Shown here piece after piece: positions 1 to 14,296 of a stretch of DNA of 64,000 nt. The translations under genes were made by a program, and so were the position numbers. Position 1 is the first letter of the stretch. Every line of letters begins with the position of its first letter. The notes under the pieces were generated by a model that was given only the letters and a program-made list of their open reading frames with translations, searched no databases and was not told the origin of the DNA. Source of the DNA: Pseudopyrenochaeta lycopersici (Eukaryota > Ascomycota > Dothideomycetes > Pleosporales > Pseudopyrenochaetaceae); NCBI GenBank assembly GCA_003313425.1, contig NHZP01000051.1, positions 1-64,000 of the forward strand. The letters run 5' to 3'.

Positions 1-3000
1 AACTAGGATTAGGCTAATCTGTAAATAAGTCTGTCAGTTCCTCTAAAACTAGCAGAGTGTCCTATCTTAGCTAACAGTTTACAGCCTTAGTAATGTTTAA
101 TAAGTATACTAGTGTAACATCTCTAGGAAAGGCCTACTTAACGCCTCTATAGTAATTTAAGTGTCTAGAAGGTAACTTTGGCGCGTAGTTAAGCTTTAAA
201 AGGCAGCAGTAAGCTCTTAATAGTAGCCTATCTCAGGAATCTCTATTATAGTTATGTCCTCTTCTACCTTAACAAACTAAGGTAAGATAGTTTGTCGTTA
301 CTTAGTTGTAGGTCCAGTAGATCCATAAGGCAGCCTAGGATTAGAGATACGGACATAACTAGCCTTACAAGGCTAACTAAACTATTTAACGTTAGGGAAT
401 TTCGCACTACAACTCTCTAGCCAGTCCCTCTTATTATCCTATCCCTTAATATAAACTAGTAGAGTTCTTAAGTCCTAAGTTTCTTACTAGTTCTAGTACT
501 TATAGATAATATTATAAAAGCTACGTAGTATCTGCGTATAGTTATCCTTATCTTTATTATTAAAAGAGACGCTTCTTTAGATAATGTCTACGTCTCTGCC
601 TAAGTATACAGCCTTAGAGATATTTAAGTTAACGTAATAGAAGTAAGTTATATCTATAGCCTTAGTATATTTTGCGTAGTAAGGGTAGGAAATTAGGTTA
701 GGCTCTTTTCGCAAGACTGTGTACAGTAGCTAGTATTCAACGTTACCTCGCACAAGCTGCTGTATTAATAAATAATACATTACCTGACACTAGCTAAGGT
801 TACTTTTACTATTAATTAGCTGCGTGTAGTAGAGGTACATATTAAAACTTTAATTAAGGATTAAGACTAGCTTAGGATCCTTAAAAATCTAGCTAAAGGC
901 GTTGTAGGTAATACTGCCGTATTCCTTAAATACTTTAATATATACTCCCTAATTAAGAGCCTTAGTAACTTTATCCTAGTTAATTTAGACTTAAACTTTT
1001 ACTAGGTAATAATAATAGCTCTTTAGGTCTTAATGCGTATAGTCTCCTTAAAACGGGGCTGAGAATAGAACTTAAGTTACTAGGTCTAATTAAAGCTAAC
1101 CTTATTAATCCTAATAAGTATAGTATCTTAAGCAGCTAAACTTTAAAATGCTAAGGCTTTAAGTAAGTAGGCCTATCTTACTAGCTACGTAATAATAATG
1201 TTGCTAGCACACCCTGTAATAGTTAAATACTAACTACCCTGCCTATCCTTAAGAGTGCTAAAATTTACATACTCTTAATACTAGGTATTAATTAGGCTAA
1301 ACGCGCTTACTATTATTAACTTCCTAAACGTAAGTAACGCGGTTATCTTAACTAGAGCAGACTATTTATTTATACAGTTACATCTCTTACGCGATTTTAC
1401 TATAATACTAGTTTTAAGTAAGATATCTTCTTTAATTAAGTTTTAAACGTTAATACTATTATTAAGTATTACTAGTAGTATTTCTAACTCTTTACGTAAC
1501 TACCTTACTAACTCTAAGTCTCTTACGTAAATCTTATCTAGAGTAAGAGGCTGCGTAGAGGGAAATCTCTAACGCTGCCTAAGATAGAATTTCTCTTAAA
1601 GGGCCTCTACTACCTTAACTTATTATTAAGTGCGCCTATTTCCTCTTAAACGTTATTCTTCTAGCTAGATTTCTTAAATGCTTTTAGCTATAATAGACAG
1701 CTTATCTATTTAAGGCTCGCCTAGCTTCTCTAGCTTATTCTAGATATCGCTTCTAAATTCTTTACTTATGCGTTAATAACTAAGACTAGAAGGTTAATAA
1801 CTTACGTGCACCCTTTAATATTTAATAAAGTAGCAGGGCTTTAGCTTCTAGCACGTTTAGAGGTAGTTATTACTAAAGCTGTTATCTAGACGCTAGCCTT
1901 AGTTACAGAATTATTCTTACTATTACTAGTAGTAGAAGAAGTAACTTAGTCTGCTTATAATACTTAAAATAATTCTCCTGCAGCTACTTAGGAAGAATAG
2001 GTATATTAAGAGGAAGCTTGTCCCTATATATAATTACTTTCTATACTATTTAATTACCTCTGTCTAGAATATCTAGTTAAGGTACCCTTATCTAGAGCGC
2101 GTGTCTATATTATTAGCTGTAATCTTAGAAGTAGGCATCTTATACTTATTAATAATACTACGTAACTTAGCGTTACTGTCCTTATAATACTTCTTTATCT
2201 AAGTAAGTATATTAGCTATCTGCTAATATACTTCTTCCTAGTTAGTAATATTAATAAATCTATCTTACTTCCTTTTATAGATTATTATTAATAGTAAAGA
2301 GCTGTATTAAGGAAGGGAGCGAGGTTATCTAGTAAAGTCCTGTGCAGTAACTATTAGACTGCTGTTACGCTAGAGTATAAGTATACTACCTAAATAGAAT
2401 ATAGAATAAGAACCTGCCTTAGTATATGCTAATAGTGTTTATCTAGATAGGTAATCGCGCTCTCTATCTCTTTTTTCCTCTTCTTCTTATAAGTATCTAT
2501 ATCCTCAAGTATAGGATATTACTGCTTAAAAGCAGCAATGCCTCTATACTGCGATATTAGGCTTAGTCTTCCTTTTAGAAATTCTTTAGTCGCGATAATA
2601 AGAGTTAAAGTCTTATTAAAGTAAGTTGCTAAGGCTACTATCTAATTATCTACTATACCTTTCTATTTAATAGGCGAGACTTACAGTAAGCTTTAAACCT
2701 AAGTGTCTACTGTAATCCCTGCGTGCTAAGAGACTTTAACGTTACTATAACGCTTAAGCTTAGTTCTATAGTCTTTAATAGCTTCTTTACTAGTAAATTA
2801 TATAATCTCTATTAGCGCAGGCTTAATTATAGTTATAGTTAGTTAAGGATTTAGGTCTAATAGTAGGGGTAGACGCTTCCTAGGCTATTTAGGTGTCTAA
2901 GGCGGCTGTAACATCGCTTAAAGTTTATACCTAACAGGCACTTGTATGTCTACCTTAGAAAGTTTTAATAGATAGTAATAAGAAGTAATAAAGAGAAACT

Positions 3001-3445
3001 TAGGCCCTATAGGATTAACTACAGACTTAAGATTTAGAGAGGGTTTAAGCGGCAGAGGGTATCTTTCCCTCCCTAACTTTACTTAAAAGCCCCGCTAAGG
3101 CTTATTAACGTAGTAAAAGGTAAAGTTACTATTATTTTAACTCCTTTTTATTACTTAATTAGCTAGTATAGCAGGTCCTCTTAAGAGTTAGCTACTTAGG
3201 AACGTTTCCTAAGCAGGTCTTATCTTACTACTAAACGCAGCTATAAACTTACTTTTATACTTTAAAATATTAATTATTTTATCTTCTACCTCCTTTAATT
3301 AATTCTGTATCTTTGAATTGTCGCTCTGTGGCCTTGTAGTTGCGTTACAGCTGTTAGCGCAGATATTAAGTTGTCTAGCTAATTAGATTTTAGCAGGTCT
3401 TACTAAGCTTACCTAGCGATTGCTAATTAGCTAGATTCTTTAATA
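1..3445 (-). pseudogene. ORF3 of the large LTR element, left copy (C-terminal part outside window)
   Basis: This is the mirror copy of ORF3 at 36707-40688 and carries the same RIP-type nonsense codons. It is open only if TAG/TAA are read as former CAG/CAA. The HxD-like site discussed for the right copy falls at about 629-637 here, in an identical stretch. Roughly the last 540 bases of the frame are cut off by the window start. Product unknown; the possible dioxygenase-like segment is described under the right copy. Confidence 0.6.
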
Positions 3446-3659
3446 CCCTAGTTTCTCTACTATTTTTAATCGCGCAGTAAGGAGATTAACCTCCTAGCGA
3501 CTCTAAATGATATTTCGTTTAATTTTAACTTATTTTTATGTATCTAGGAGGTTGCGCTGCGTGTGTGTAATACTAAATATGTAAAAATATGCGAAAATTT
3601 AATAAAGGAAATACAGCCCCTCCCCTACTTTAAGATAAAAGCCTGTCCCCTAGGCTTAA

Positions 3660-6600
3660 GTAAGCTTATCTTCTAAGTTAGAATTAATTTCTAAATTAGG
3701 TATTTAAATATATTATTGTCTCTTAGTCTCTGTTAAAGATCTTAGTATAATAATAGGATAGCTACGTACAGTTAGCTGTATTATATCTTTAGATGAATCT
3801 AAGTTTATAGGAGGATTATTCTCTATCTCTTATAACTAAATTATGTCTTAGTTAGGATTTTTAATAACTATAAACTTATTATCTTAAGAGTTATTAGATT
3901 AAGTAGGTAGTAGTAAAAAGTTAGCTTTAGTATCCTATAACGAAGGATCCTATAGTTTTACACGACCTTAATACTCCTAAGCAACCTTGCTTTTATCTTA
4001 AGGTACCTATAGTTTAAGTCTCTATCTTAGAGTAGTGTTTCTAAATCGCGTGCTGTTAAGGTCTATAAGTTAATAGTTACCTTTATCTTAGTTAGTATAA
4101 AAAACTTTATATAGTCCTAGCTATCTACTTATAAGCTTCTTATCTCTTAATATATTAATATCTCTAGCTAAGTCCTATATTAGTATAAAGTTATTTTCTT
4201 TAATTTCCTCTTAATAAATCTCTCTATAATTATCTTAATATTCTTTCTTTTCGCGTTGTAAGCGCTTAGTTCTTAACACTGCGTCTTTAAGAAATTAATC
4301 TCTTAAATCTAGCTATATAGCTGGCACCGCTAATAACTAGCCTCTTAATATTACTTATCTAAATAGTAATATCTACTATATTAGAAGAGTAAGCTTAATT
4401 AGAAGTACTAGATTCTAACTAGTAACTAACTAATAAGGAGAATATCTAGTCTAACTCTAAGTAGAAATTCTGTCTACCTATAATACTATTAGAAGATTAT
4501 TAACTTAAGGTCTAGGAAGCTTTGCTAGTGCGTTATATATTAGCTTATAACTACCCTTAATTTTTCTTATAGCCTAAGGGTTATATACTAATACCTAGAT
4601 TCTCCTAATATAATAAATCTTAGTAAAGGCTTTAACTACCTTTCTAAAATTAGGTCTACTATCTATAGTAAGTATCCTTATTATACTCTAGTAACATAAG
4701 ATTTCCTTATATAAAAACTTAGCGACAGTAGATAACTTATTATTAGCTATTACTCGTGCCTCTAGCTATCTACTAAGGTATTCTTATGTAATTATAATAA
4801 ATTTCTTTCCTTAATAATACAGTATATAAATAACGTCTATAGTAACTCGTTCCTATAACGCGTAATAGTAGGTATTCGTTAGTATTTCTTACTTACGACT
4901 TAATAATCTCTGCTAGCACTGTTTACATAATATAATCGTGCGTTACACCTCCTTATACATCCTTTCCTACTAGTATTATTAAGTAAGTATTAAATAGACG
5001 CTGTTTACTCCTCTATAACTAATCTATTAATATACTTCCTATATAGCTATAGTCTTAAGATTAGGATTATCTATAACTTAATAAATAGCTATATTCTTTA
5101 TAAACTTCTAGAATAGATAGCCTTCTTATATAAAGAAATTTATCGCCCTCTTTTTCTACGCTTAAAGTTATGCCCTCTTAAGGCCTTTAGGCTTCTTAAA
5201 TCTTATTAAGAACTAAGTAATTACTTCTAACTTATCTAAGTATTACTTATTTAGTACTCTACTTATCTTAGCAGGTAAGGCAAACTTAAGGTTAGCAATT
5301 ACGTTTTTAATAAAATTTTTAAGGTTATCTTTAGTCTTATCTAGCTGTTCCTATCTTTCTAGCTTTAGGTAACGTGATAACGTATTAGTAATAATATTCT
5401 TCTTTCTAGGAATATACTTAATATTAAAGTCTTAGGTAAAGATAGCTGCGAGCTACCTGTTTTAGACTAACTTAGGGACGTTAGGCGATAATCTGTTAAG
5501 TTAATAAATAAGCGTCTAAGCGTCTGTTTTAATAGTAAAATATTATCTATATAGCTAGGTTCTGAATTTCTTTAACGCCTATAATACTACCTTATACTTA
5601 AGCTTTATTAAGTACTAGAGACTCTTAGCTTTTAACTAAATTATACTTTTAAATTAATATAAGTGTCTCTTTCTATCTACTCTAATCTATTTAAGAGACG
5701 CGCCTGCGCCTTCCTTACTCGCATCTACTACTATAAAAATTATACCTCTATTCTTATAGTTAGGACTTACTAATACTAAAGCTAAAGTAATATATTACTT
5801 TAAGGTACGTATAGCCTCTTATTAAGCTTCCTACTATATCTATTTAACGCTAGTCCTTATTAACTAGAACAGGGGCTTCGCGCGAATAGTAAAGCTAGGT
5901 ACCTATATCCTGTAGTAGACACAGATACCTATAAACGCCCTTACTTCTTTTATATTTCTGTATTCTAGCTAATCTAGAATCTTAGCTACTTTCTATTAAT
6001 CTAGATGTCTCTCTTACGCAGTAACCTTATATCTAACTACCTCTAATCTAGAGACTCCCTAATAATACTTCTTACCTAAAATTATAGCTCTAGCTCTTTC
6101 TACGTTAGCTAGAGCCCTATCTAGCTGCTAAATATGTTCTAATATATATCTTCTTACTCTAGGAAATACTTCTTCTCCTCTATAGTTAGTTTTAGGACTG
6201 CTAGCAGTAATATTATCTATAAAAGGAATAGTATGTAGCTAATAATCCTTTATAATCTTTGTAACTACTTACTAAAAGACTATAACTAAGTTAGTTACGC
6301 CTTAAACTATTATACAGTATTAAAGTAAACTAACTAGCGTATAAAAAGCAGTTATGTCTCTGCTGTCTAGATAAAGTATTATCTAGTTATATCCTAAGAA
6401 TAGATCTATAAGAGATAGAATATAACATCTACTAAAATACTTAGAGAATTTATCTGCTGTTAGAGGTAGATTAGTATCCCTAAGAGATACTGCGTTTATT
6501 TTAATTAACCTAAGTATTATCTAATAACTCTTATCCTTCTTTTTAACTAGAAACTATAAGTTTCTGTACTAACTAGCGTATCTTTCTAGTACCCCTCTAT

Positions 6601-9600
6601 TAAGTCTATTATTAAATATTATAACTACCTCTTCCTTAATAGCTTACGCTATTAGGAATGATTTTTCTTACTAAGCTTTATATTTAATAGTCTGTATCTT
6701 ATATAGAGGACATACATCCTTAATAATTCGTCCTGTCTTAGAGAAAGTAAAAGCGATCGCGCCTTCTCTATTTATTAATATTTTAATAAATAGCTAAACT
6801 TCTAATTTTATTAACTTAGATCTAAACTTTTATAAGGCTAGCCTTTCTAGTATTAATCTTATACCTTATAGGAATACTATATATCTATATTTAAAAAGGT
6901 AATTAAAAGGCCCTATATTAGGAGGTCTTAGACTTTTTTTAAGAGTTATAGTTTAACAGTATATTACTTCTAATCCTTACGCCTGAACTCCTTAATATCT
7001 AATACTGCAGGAATATCTATAAGTTATACCTTATTAGCTACCCTCTTATATAGGGTATTAACCTAACTATCTGTGTACTTTCTTCTCTTTTCCTATTACG
7101 CCTAATAGTTAAGTTTACATATAACTAAAAAAGACTCTAATTCTCGCACAGCTAAAGGATCCTTAGAGGCTCTAAATCTATAGCTTATTACTTATTTTAC
7201 CTATTCTTTAAATTACTGCTTATTATTAGTTATAAAAATAAGTAAAAATTTACTAAATCTAATAGAAGCTTTTATAAACTTAGCCTCCTAAATATACTTA
7301 ACCTAAGTATAAGATAAATAAGATTCTAAACTAAAATATTACCCTAGGTATTTTCTACTTAAATCTAGACACTCCTCCCTAAAAAGGGTGTCTACTATAT
7401 ATTTTCCTTATCTTTAGGAGTTAGTATATAGTCTCTTAGATGCAGCGGAGCAGGATTAGAGGCTATAAAGATAGCGTTTCTATCTCTATTCTTAGAAATA
7501 ATCCTACACATAATCCTTCTAAATATATTATACTAAATTAATAACCTTACTAAAGCGAACTAAGGTCTACCTAAAATTGCTAATCTTATTAGGTTTTAAA
7601 CGATCCTAAAGTAACTAATAACAGTCACCTCCCCTACTTTAACTAGGACACTCTACGCAGTTCTTATAAAAGGATTAGTACTTCTATTTATAGTAACTAC
7701 TCTATCTTAATACGAGCTACCTTACTTATAGTCTTTATATATAAGCTTTAATACCTTAGCTGCACTATATCTTAAAAAGTTTATCTATACGCTAGTATTA
7801 ATAAGACACTTTACTACATGCCTATTAAATAAGGCCTAGCAGGTTAGAAGGTTACACTATACGTAGGCTATACCTATCTTCTTTTAAATTATTATAGCTT
7901 CTTATTTAGTAGGATTAACTAAAGCTTTATACTAAGTGTTATATATTCCTAAGGCTTTATGCCTAGTTTATGCATTAAAAGTCCTAAATTATATTAAGTT
8001 AAGCTCTAAATTTAGTCCTTTTTTAAAACTAACTGTCTCTACTTAATTTAATTTAACCTTCTCTTTATTAGAAAAATACCTCTAAATATCCCTAATAATA
8101 TAGGCGGACGCGGGGTTGTGCAGGGTAAGGCACTGCAGTGTCAGCTAATTAGGTTCCAGCAGGTCTCGCTTAGCTAACCTAGCGATTGCTAATTAGCTGG
8201 CCGGCCTAATACTTAATTCTACAGCGTTCACGCTAGCTAATAACGCGGTAGGCTTATTAATTACTTTTAATATATTTCTAACTTATTTTTAAAGCTAATA
8301 TTAGCTTATAAGGTCCCTAAAAGTTATACTACGCACCTCCTAACGCAGTATAGTAGTAGCAATATAGTTTAGATACAGGCCTAGTAAATAACGGAGCTCT
8401 GTGTTAGTAAGGCTGTTATTCTAGTTCTTCTTTTTCTTATTCTAACTAATAAATTTAGGCTTAGCTTTTAAATCTTAAAAGCTTCTATTATTATCTAGAG
8501 GCTATATAAGAGAGAATAGCTTATTATAGGCTTAGCTGGCGAATAGAATTAGCTCTACTTACTTAAATTCCTTAATATCTATTAGTTTAAATGCAGTGTT
8601 ACCCCTTATAGCAGGCATATAATAGTCCTTAACTATAACTCGCTTTAGTTACTTAGAATAAGGAGGTTTAGCAGGAGCTTGCTTCTGCACTTTACTCTGC
8701 CTAACTTTCTTAAGAACTAGATCTTTCCTAATATTCTAACGCGTTTAAGAGTGTGTTACTATATAAGTTAAGCTAGCATTTACTGCTCCTCCCTTAAAAG
8801 TACTAAGAATAATGTCCTAAGATGTAACCTTATTAAGGGCAAAATACGCCTTAGTTAAGCCTCTTAGTAATATCCTAACGTTCTAAAAGTTTAGTAGGTC
8901 CTTAGCTAGGCTTATAGCTGTCCTGCTATATCTATCTTCTATAATTATATTTGTATTAGAACTAACTACCTTCTGTTACTATATAGCTAGTAGTCTAAGC
9001 TTTTAATATTAAGTAGGCCTTAAGTCTACTCTATTAAACTTCTCTAGATATACTACTAACGCTAGCTAATCTAGGACATTATTAGTAACTCTATAATACT
9101 CCTAAATTTTCTATTTTAACTAATAGAGCTGCAGCGTTTAGGGTGCAGTTCCTTAGATTTGTCTTAACCTCTTATGCAAAGGACTAAAATAGTAAGTCTT
9201 ATATTTAACTTCCCTATTCTACTTAAAGCTAATCTAGCTAAGATGCAGAAGTAGCTAATATAGCTTATATTCTCTAGTAATGTAACTAGGGAGGTTGCAC
9301 ATATTATAAGTGTTTTAATATTTACAGCCTTAGATAGTAATTACGCCTTACTAAGGATTTAAGCTGCGAGGAGCTATTATTACGTAAGAGCTATTATTCC
9401 TTTCTAATAGTAGCTGCTTAGTATTATCTCTTAAGACAACTTAGCTGATAAAGTACGCGTACGTAGCTGGGTTCCTTAGAATCTGACCTAGTTTAGGATG
9501 AACTATTATCTTATTAACTTTAGCTAGGCTAATCTTCTAGTTACTAAGGGCTGAAATAAGGTCTTAAACCTCTAGATCTACACTAGGTAGAAGAGTAGGC

Positions 9601-10435
9601 CTAGCTTCTTCTTAAACCTTGCTTTTCTTATAGTTATTAACTGCATCTTTTAGCTACTTAGCTATTAATATTTTCTTTTCTTAACCTAGGATCTAGTGTG
9701 TAAGCTTAGCCTCTCTTTCTACATAGCTAGAGGATATCTGTTTTATCCCCTCTCTCTAGCAGTACACGCGCTTAAGATACGTGTAAATCTTCTTAATATT
9801 AAAACTCTCTAGCTTATCTAGAATTAGCCTTTTATATATATAGATAAAGATTATATCCTAGTCTTCTCTTAGAAGGCCTTTAGTAAAAAAGAAGCCAGCC
9901 TCTATCCTATGCAGCTAGCCTGTCTTAATGTAAGCGTTACTGTACGCTGTAAAGTTAGTTAAATACTTAGATAGTCCTAGGAATTTTCTTAACGTCTTAG
10001 AAACATAGGTCTCTAGGAACGCTTACGTTCCTATGCGTTAAGCTATATCTTAATCGTGCTAATACTCTTTTATTACTTCTTAAAGCTTCTTCTAGTCTAG
10101 TACCCTGTATAGCCTTATTTTTTTAATAAAGCTTCTGTATATAGTGTTATAGAAGTCTAGAAGAATTCTTATCTTTTAATAGTTATTATAGCTGCTATTG
10201 TCTGCCTGGCGATTAAAGTTATCTAGGAACTTAGTAACGTCTTTCCTTGTAAATAGAAAGTCTTTCCTCGCTAGCCTTATAGGCATAAGTACTTTACTAG
10301 TATCTATAGTGTGTTTCTTAATAACTTTAATAGCAGGCGTAAGATCTGATCTAAATGACAGCGAATCTGGTGTTAATTTAGCTATAAGGATAGCTGAAGG
10401 CTGAATCCTGAATAGGCTGTAACGCTGATAATTAA
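3660..10435 (-). pseudogene. RIP-degraded gag-pol of the large LTR element, left copy
   Basis: Reading on the minus strand, the order is gag, aspartic protease, reverse transcriptase, RNase H and integrase, as in the right copy (24290-36490). Unlike the right copy it is not interrupted by the Copia element: the sequence around 5121-5125 (CCTTC on the plus strand) is the unoccupied target. The frame is full of TAG/TAA codons at former CAG/CAA positions and Asp-to-Asn changes in catalytic motifs, so it cannot make enzyme. Limits are approximate because no start codon is clear. Confidence 0.7.
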
Positions 10436-10661
10436 CTAAAATCTGATACTGTACTACTTCTAAATTATTTCCTAATTATTTATAGTTATTCTTATTTTTA
10501 TTTTTTATTATCTTATTCTTATTCGTCTTCTTATCTTACTACTACTAAGTTAGCTTCTGCTTATGTTATAGGAAGTCTTAATTTGTTATAGCAAGATAAT
10601 AAGGATACAGCCTTAACAGAGCTAGTCCCTGTTAACTCTTAGCTCTAAAAATATAGAGGGG

Positions 10662-10813
10662 GTGGCCGTAACAGCGCTATCCCTCTCTTAAAGGTTCTGA
10701 AGGCTGGCTGTAACAGCGCTATCCCTCTTAAAGGTCTGAAGGTTGGCCGCAACAGCGCTATCCCTCTTAAAGGTCTAAAGGTTGGCTGTAACAGCGCTAT
10801 CCCTCTTAAAGGT
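10662..10813 (-). repeat. Four tandem ~40-bp leader repeats of the large element, left copy
   Basis: Four imperfect units, each built round ACAGCGCTATCCCTCTTAAA on the plus strand, lie just inside the LTR in the untranslated leader. The right copy has the same array at 23910-24061. The units here carry more A/T transitions (GTAACAGCGCTATCC against GCAACAGCGCCATCC) than the right copy. Confidence 0.85.
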
Positions 10814-10997
10814 TTTTTAGGGTTAAACAGACACCCAGCTCTTTCTAGGTGATCCTATAATCTCTGTATCGCAATGTAGCGCTCTTATGTTTGTGTTTTT
10901 GACGTTGACAGTTTAATGCTATGTAGGCTCTTTCTGCTCTTATTAGCTATAGCCTAACCAGAACAGACTGTTGTGCCCCTTAGGCTTCGCTATTATT

Positions 10998-11370
10998 TGT
11001 GGAGTTAATAAGGTGGTTCAGCACAATCCCGCAGTTCTGGTGTTGTGAATGAGAGGTAACGATGGAATCTAAACGTGCGTGAATAACAGGAGCAGCCCTG
11101 CCTGTGCAGTCTGCCAGAAACGAAGGTAAGTATGGAGCCTGATTAAAAGTAATAAACAAAATGGTCTGAAATCTCATGAATTAACGTAGCTAATGCACTA
11201 GCTACTTTGCAAAATCTCAGTTTTTAAAGTGAATTCTCGTGGAGTGTGGTGCATGAGGTTTTGGTGCATAATGTTGAGATCTCTCGCATCTCCAAGTTTT
11301 ATCACTAAATTTCGCTGACAAAGGAAACCTATCATCACCTGATTGCCCAGGTACCCTGTGCAACGGCACA
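10998..11370 (-). repeat. LTR of the large element (5' LTR of left copy)
   Basis: A 373-bp LTR reading TGTGCCGTTG...CTCCACA on the minus strand, with TG/CA ends. On the plus strand it ends ...CAACGGCACA and is followed by TTAG. Its variants (CACTCCACGAGAATTCAC and GATTCCATCG) match the 3' LTR of the right copy (41122-41494) rather than that copy's 5' LTR, which matters for the inversion described in the findings. Confidence 0.92.
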
Positions 11371-13918
11371 TTAGTACCTTAAAAGAAATTAAGGCCCTTA
11401 TAAACAGAGGGTTATAGCTTAACCTCTTATTAGTATTCTTAGCTAAAGAGTAGAACCTAGTTATTAAGCCTATACAAGACTTCCTAGTAATAAGTATTAG
11501 TAGTAAAGATTTAACTATTTATAGTACTACTAGAGTGAAAGTAGCTATAGTAGACTTAAGAGAGCAGAAATAAGTAAAACTAGTCCCTTTTATTATAGTA
11601 GATATTAAAAAGTTTAAAATCTACTTAAGCCTACTATAAATTAATAAATTTAACTCTAAGTTAAACTATACTTGGTATAGTATACTCTTTTAGGATTCTA
11701 AAGGAGGAAATACTAAGCTATTTAAGTAAGTTAGAATTAAGAGTGCTAAGGAATTTAAAAGAACTCTCTAAAGCGCATAAACTAATATATATACGCTTAC
11801 TATCTATATAGTTAGCTAGACTAGCCTAAATTTACCTATTATAAGATAGATACTTAAGGACTACGTAGATTACGCTAATATAGGCTTAGAAGAGGTTGTA
11901 AGCTTCCTACTAGACTACAGACCCTAGGATTTAGCTATTAACCTACAGGAAGGTACTTAGCTATTATAATAGCTCTTATATAACCTCTTAGTAACTAAAT
12001 TAGAGGTATTATAAAAGCATATCTAAGAGTTACTAGGAAAAGGCTAAATAAGGTACTTAAAGTCTCTTATAAGAGCCCCTATCCTCTTTACTAAGAAAAA
12101 AGATAGTAGTTTACGCCTTTATATAGACTATAGAGGCCTAAATAAGATTACTGTTAAAAATTATTACTCTTTACTTCTTATTATAGAGTCTTTAGAGTAA
12201 TTAGTAGCTACTAAGTAGTATTCTAAGCTAAATATCTGCAACGCCTACTATGAGATTAGGATAAGAAGAGGTAATAAGTAGAAAATAGCTTTTGCACTAG
12301 ATATAGCTATTTTAAGTATACTATAGTCTCTTTTAGGTTAACTAATATACTAGCTTAATTTTAAGCTTATATAAATAAGGCTCTAGTAGAGTTAGTTAAT
12401 ACTACCTACGTAGTCTACTTTAATAATATCTTTATCTACTCTAAGATAAAAAAAGATTATATTTATAATATCTAGGAAATGCTCTCTAAATTACGTAAAT
12501 TTAAGCTTTATATTAAACTTTTAAAGTATAAATAGTATACTAGGCGTATAGAATTCCTAAGACATATTATTTCTCTAGAAGGAGTATTAGTAGATAAAAA
12601 TTAAGCTAAGATAGTTATTAAATAGCTAGAGCCTATAAGTATTTAAGATATCTATATATTTATTAGCTTTATAAACTACTATTAACGCTTTATTACTAAC
12701 TTCTTCTAGATTACTTTACTATTAACTACTTTAACTAAGAAAAAGCTAAAGATAGCTAAATATAGCTCCTCTTAGAAGAAAGAAGAGAGTTAATAGTTAG
12801 AGATAAGAGAAAACGCTAAGAAAGCTTTTAGAAAGCTTAAAGCTATATTCTTAAAGGCCTTAATCTTAGCTTACTTTAAAAAAACTAAAGAACTAAGGTT
12901 AAGACTAATACCTTAGGCAGCGTAATTATAAGTATTCTATTCTAATTTAAGCTAAATATAAGTAAATTAGGTATATAGAGGCTAGTAGACTTCTATTCTT
13001 ATAAATTAGCCTAAGTAGAGTATAATTATATAGTATATAATTAAGAACTACTAGCTATTATAAAAAGTCTAATATACTAGCGCTATTACTTAGTTAGAAT
13101 ACTATTTAAACTATAGACTAACTATATAAACCTAAAATAGTTTATAGAGACTAAAGCCTTAAATTACTAATAAGTAAAGTTATACTTAGTATTAACTAAG
13201 TTTAATTTTACTCTAGAATATAGGCTAGAGGTAGTAAATCTTATAGATAGTCTATCTAGACGCTTAGACTATATAGCTAAGCTTTAAACTTTAGCTTTAA
13301 AGTATAATTAGGCATTTATAGAGCCTCTGCAGAGATTACTAATAAAAAGGCTAGATAAGGACTATTTATTATTAGTAGCTATTACTTATATTAGCGCTAA
13401 AAGAGTAGATTTATAGGAAGCTCTATATAAGTTTTAATAAGTTAAAATAGACTTTAGGCGTAAGGAGAATAATAATGACAGGCCTAAAGGAACAGAGGGC
13501 AGTAATAAGGCCTCCTTAGTAAAAGCTAAAGTAGGTAAAGATAAAAACAGCTTAATTAGGGCTCGAATAGCCTAATCCTACTAAAAGGTCCTTAGAATAG
13601 ACTAAGAAAAGGTAATAGCTCTTATAAGATATTATAATAACCTAATAGTAGGATATTTTAGCGTAAGGAAGACACTTAAGAAGTTTTCTCACTAATATAC
13701 CTAGCTAAGGATAGCTAAAGACGTAGCTACTTACTATAATAACTACCTATATTATAAAAAAGTAATAATAGTAAAGTAGAAGCCTTATAGTCTATTATAT
13801 CTACTTTTAGCTCTTACGCGTACGTAGGAGACTATTATAATAGATTTTATTATAGAATTACCTCTAACTAAGTTCTAAGAGTTAGTTTATAACGTAATAT
13901 TAGTAATTATAGATAAGC

Positions 13919-14296
13919 TGTTGCAAACAACGCGCTGTGACCTGGAGTACGGTAGGCTCACGTGCGCGCTGACGTAGGAGCTTACCCTGGAGAGACACGT
14001 ACTTATGTGCACATTCACGGGCGCGCTCACGTGCACGCTCACGTGCAAGCTGATGGCAAGCTCACGCAGGAGAACACCTGAAGGTAGACTCACGTGCGCG
14101 ATCACGTGCGCGAGCACGTACGCGCTCACGCACGCGTACACGCTGCTCACGCTCCTACCGTATAATGGCCTCTGTAATAGGCCGTGCTCAGCTCTCCTTT
14201 ATATAGCTGGCTCTCCTAAGCCTCCTAGATAAAACAGTGGTCTATCTCATAGATCACCTAGGTAACTGTTGCCAAGCTCTCCCTTTTTCCTCCACC
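13919..14296 (+). mobile_element. Solo LTR, family D, with CACGTG-rich tandem repeats
   Basis: 378 bp beginning TGTTGCAAACAACGCGCTGT and ending TTCCTCCACC, flanked by the 5-bp duplication TAAGC (13914-13918 and 14297-14301). It interrupts the integrase frame of Gypsy C, which resumes directly afterwards. A second copy lies at 17548. The middle consists of ~12-bp GCGCTCACGTGC-type units with five CACGTG palindromes. It is GC-rich and hardly RIP-mutated, so it arrived after the host element had decayed. Long open frames in it are by-products of the repeat, not genes. Confidence 0.92.

Larger units (their letters stand above)
1..11370 (-). mobile_element. Large LTR retrotransposon, left inverted copy (truncated by window start)
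   Basis: This segment is the near-exact reverse complement of 23350-40152, apart from a Copia insertion present only in the right copy. Reading on the minus strand, it starts with an LTR (11370-10998), then a leader with four ~40-bp repeats, a gag-pol frame (about 10435-3660) and most of ORF3 (3445 to the window edge). Spot comparisons of several hundred bases near position 1, position 500-700 and position 8100 show only single-base differences from the right arm, although both arms are full of RIP-type stop codons. The 3' LTR must lie left of the window. Position 1 pairs with about 40152. Nothing in this stretch looks like a host gene. Confidence 0.9.

Noticed and set aside
10198..10404. 68-codon plus-strand open frame in the left arm
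   Set aside because: It is antisense to the gag start of the large element, with no ATG (begins TTG) and no counterpart motif.
13887..14232. Overlapping open frames on both strands (and again at 17540-17923)
   Set aside because: They lie wholly in solo LTR family D and arise from the CACGTG repeat; composition is Val/Ser/His or Cys/Thr/Leu repeats without domain logic.
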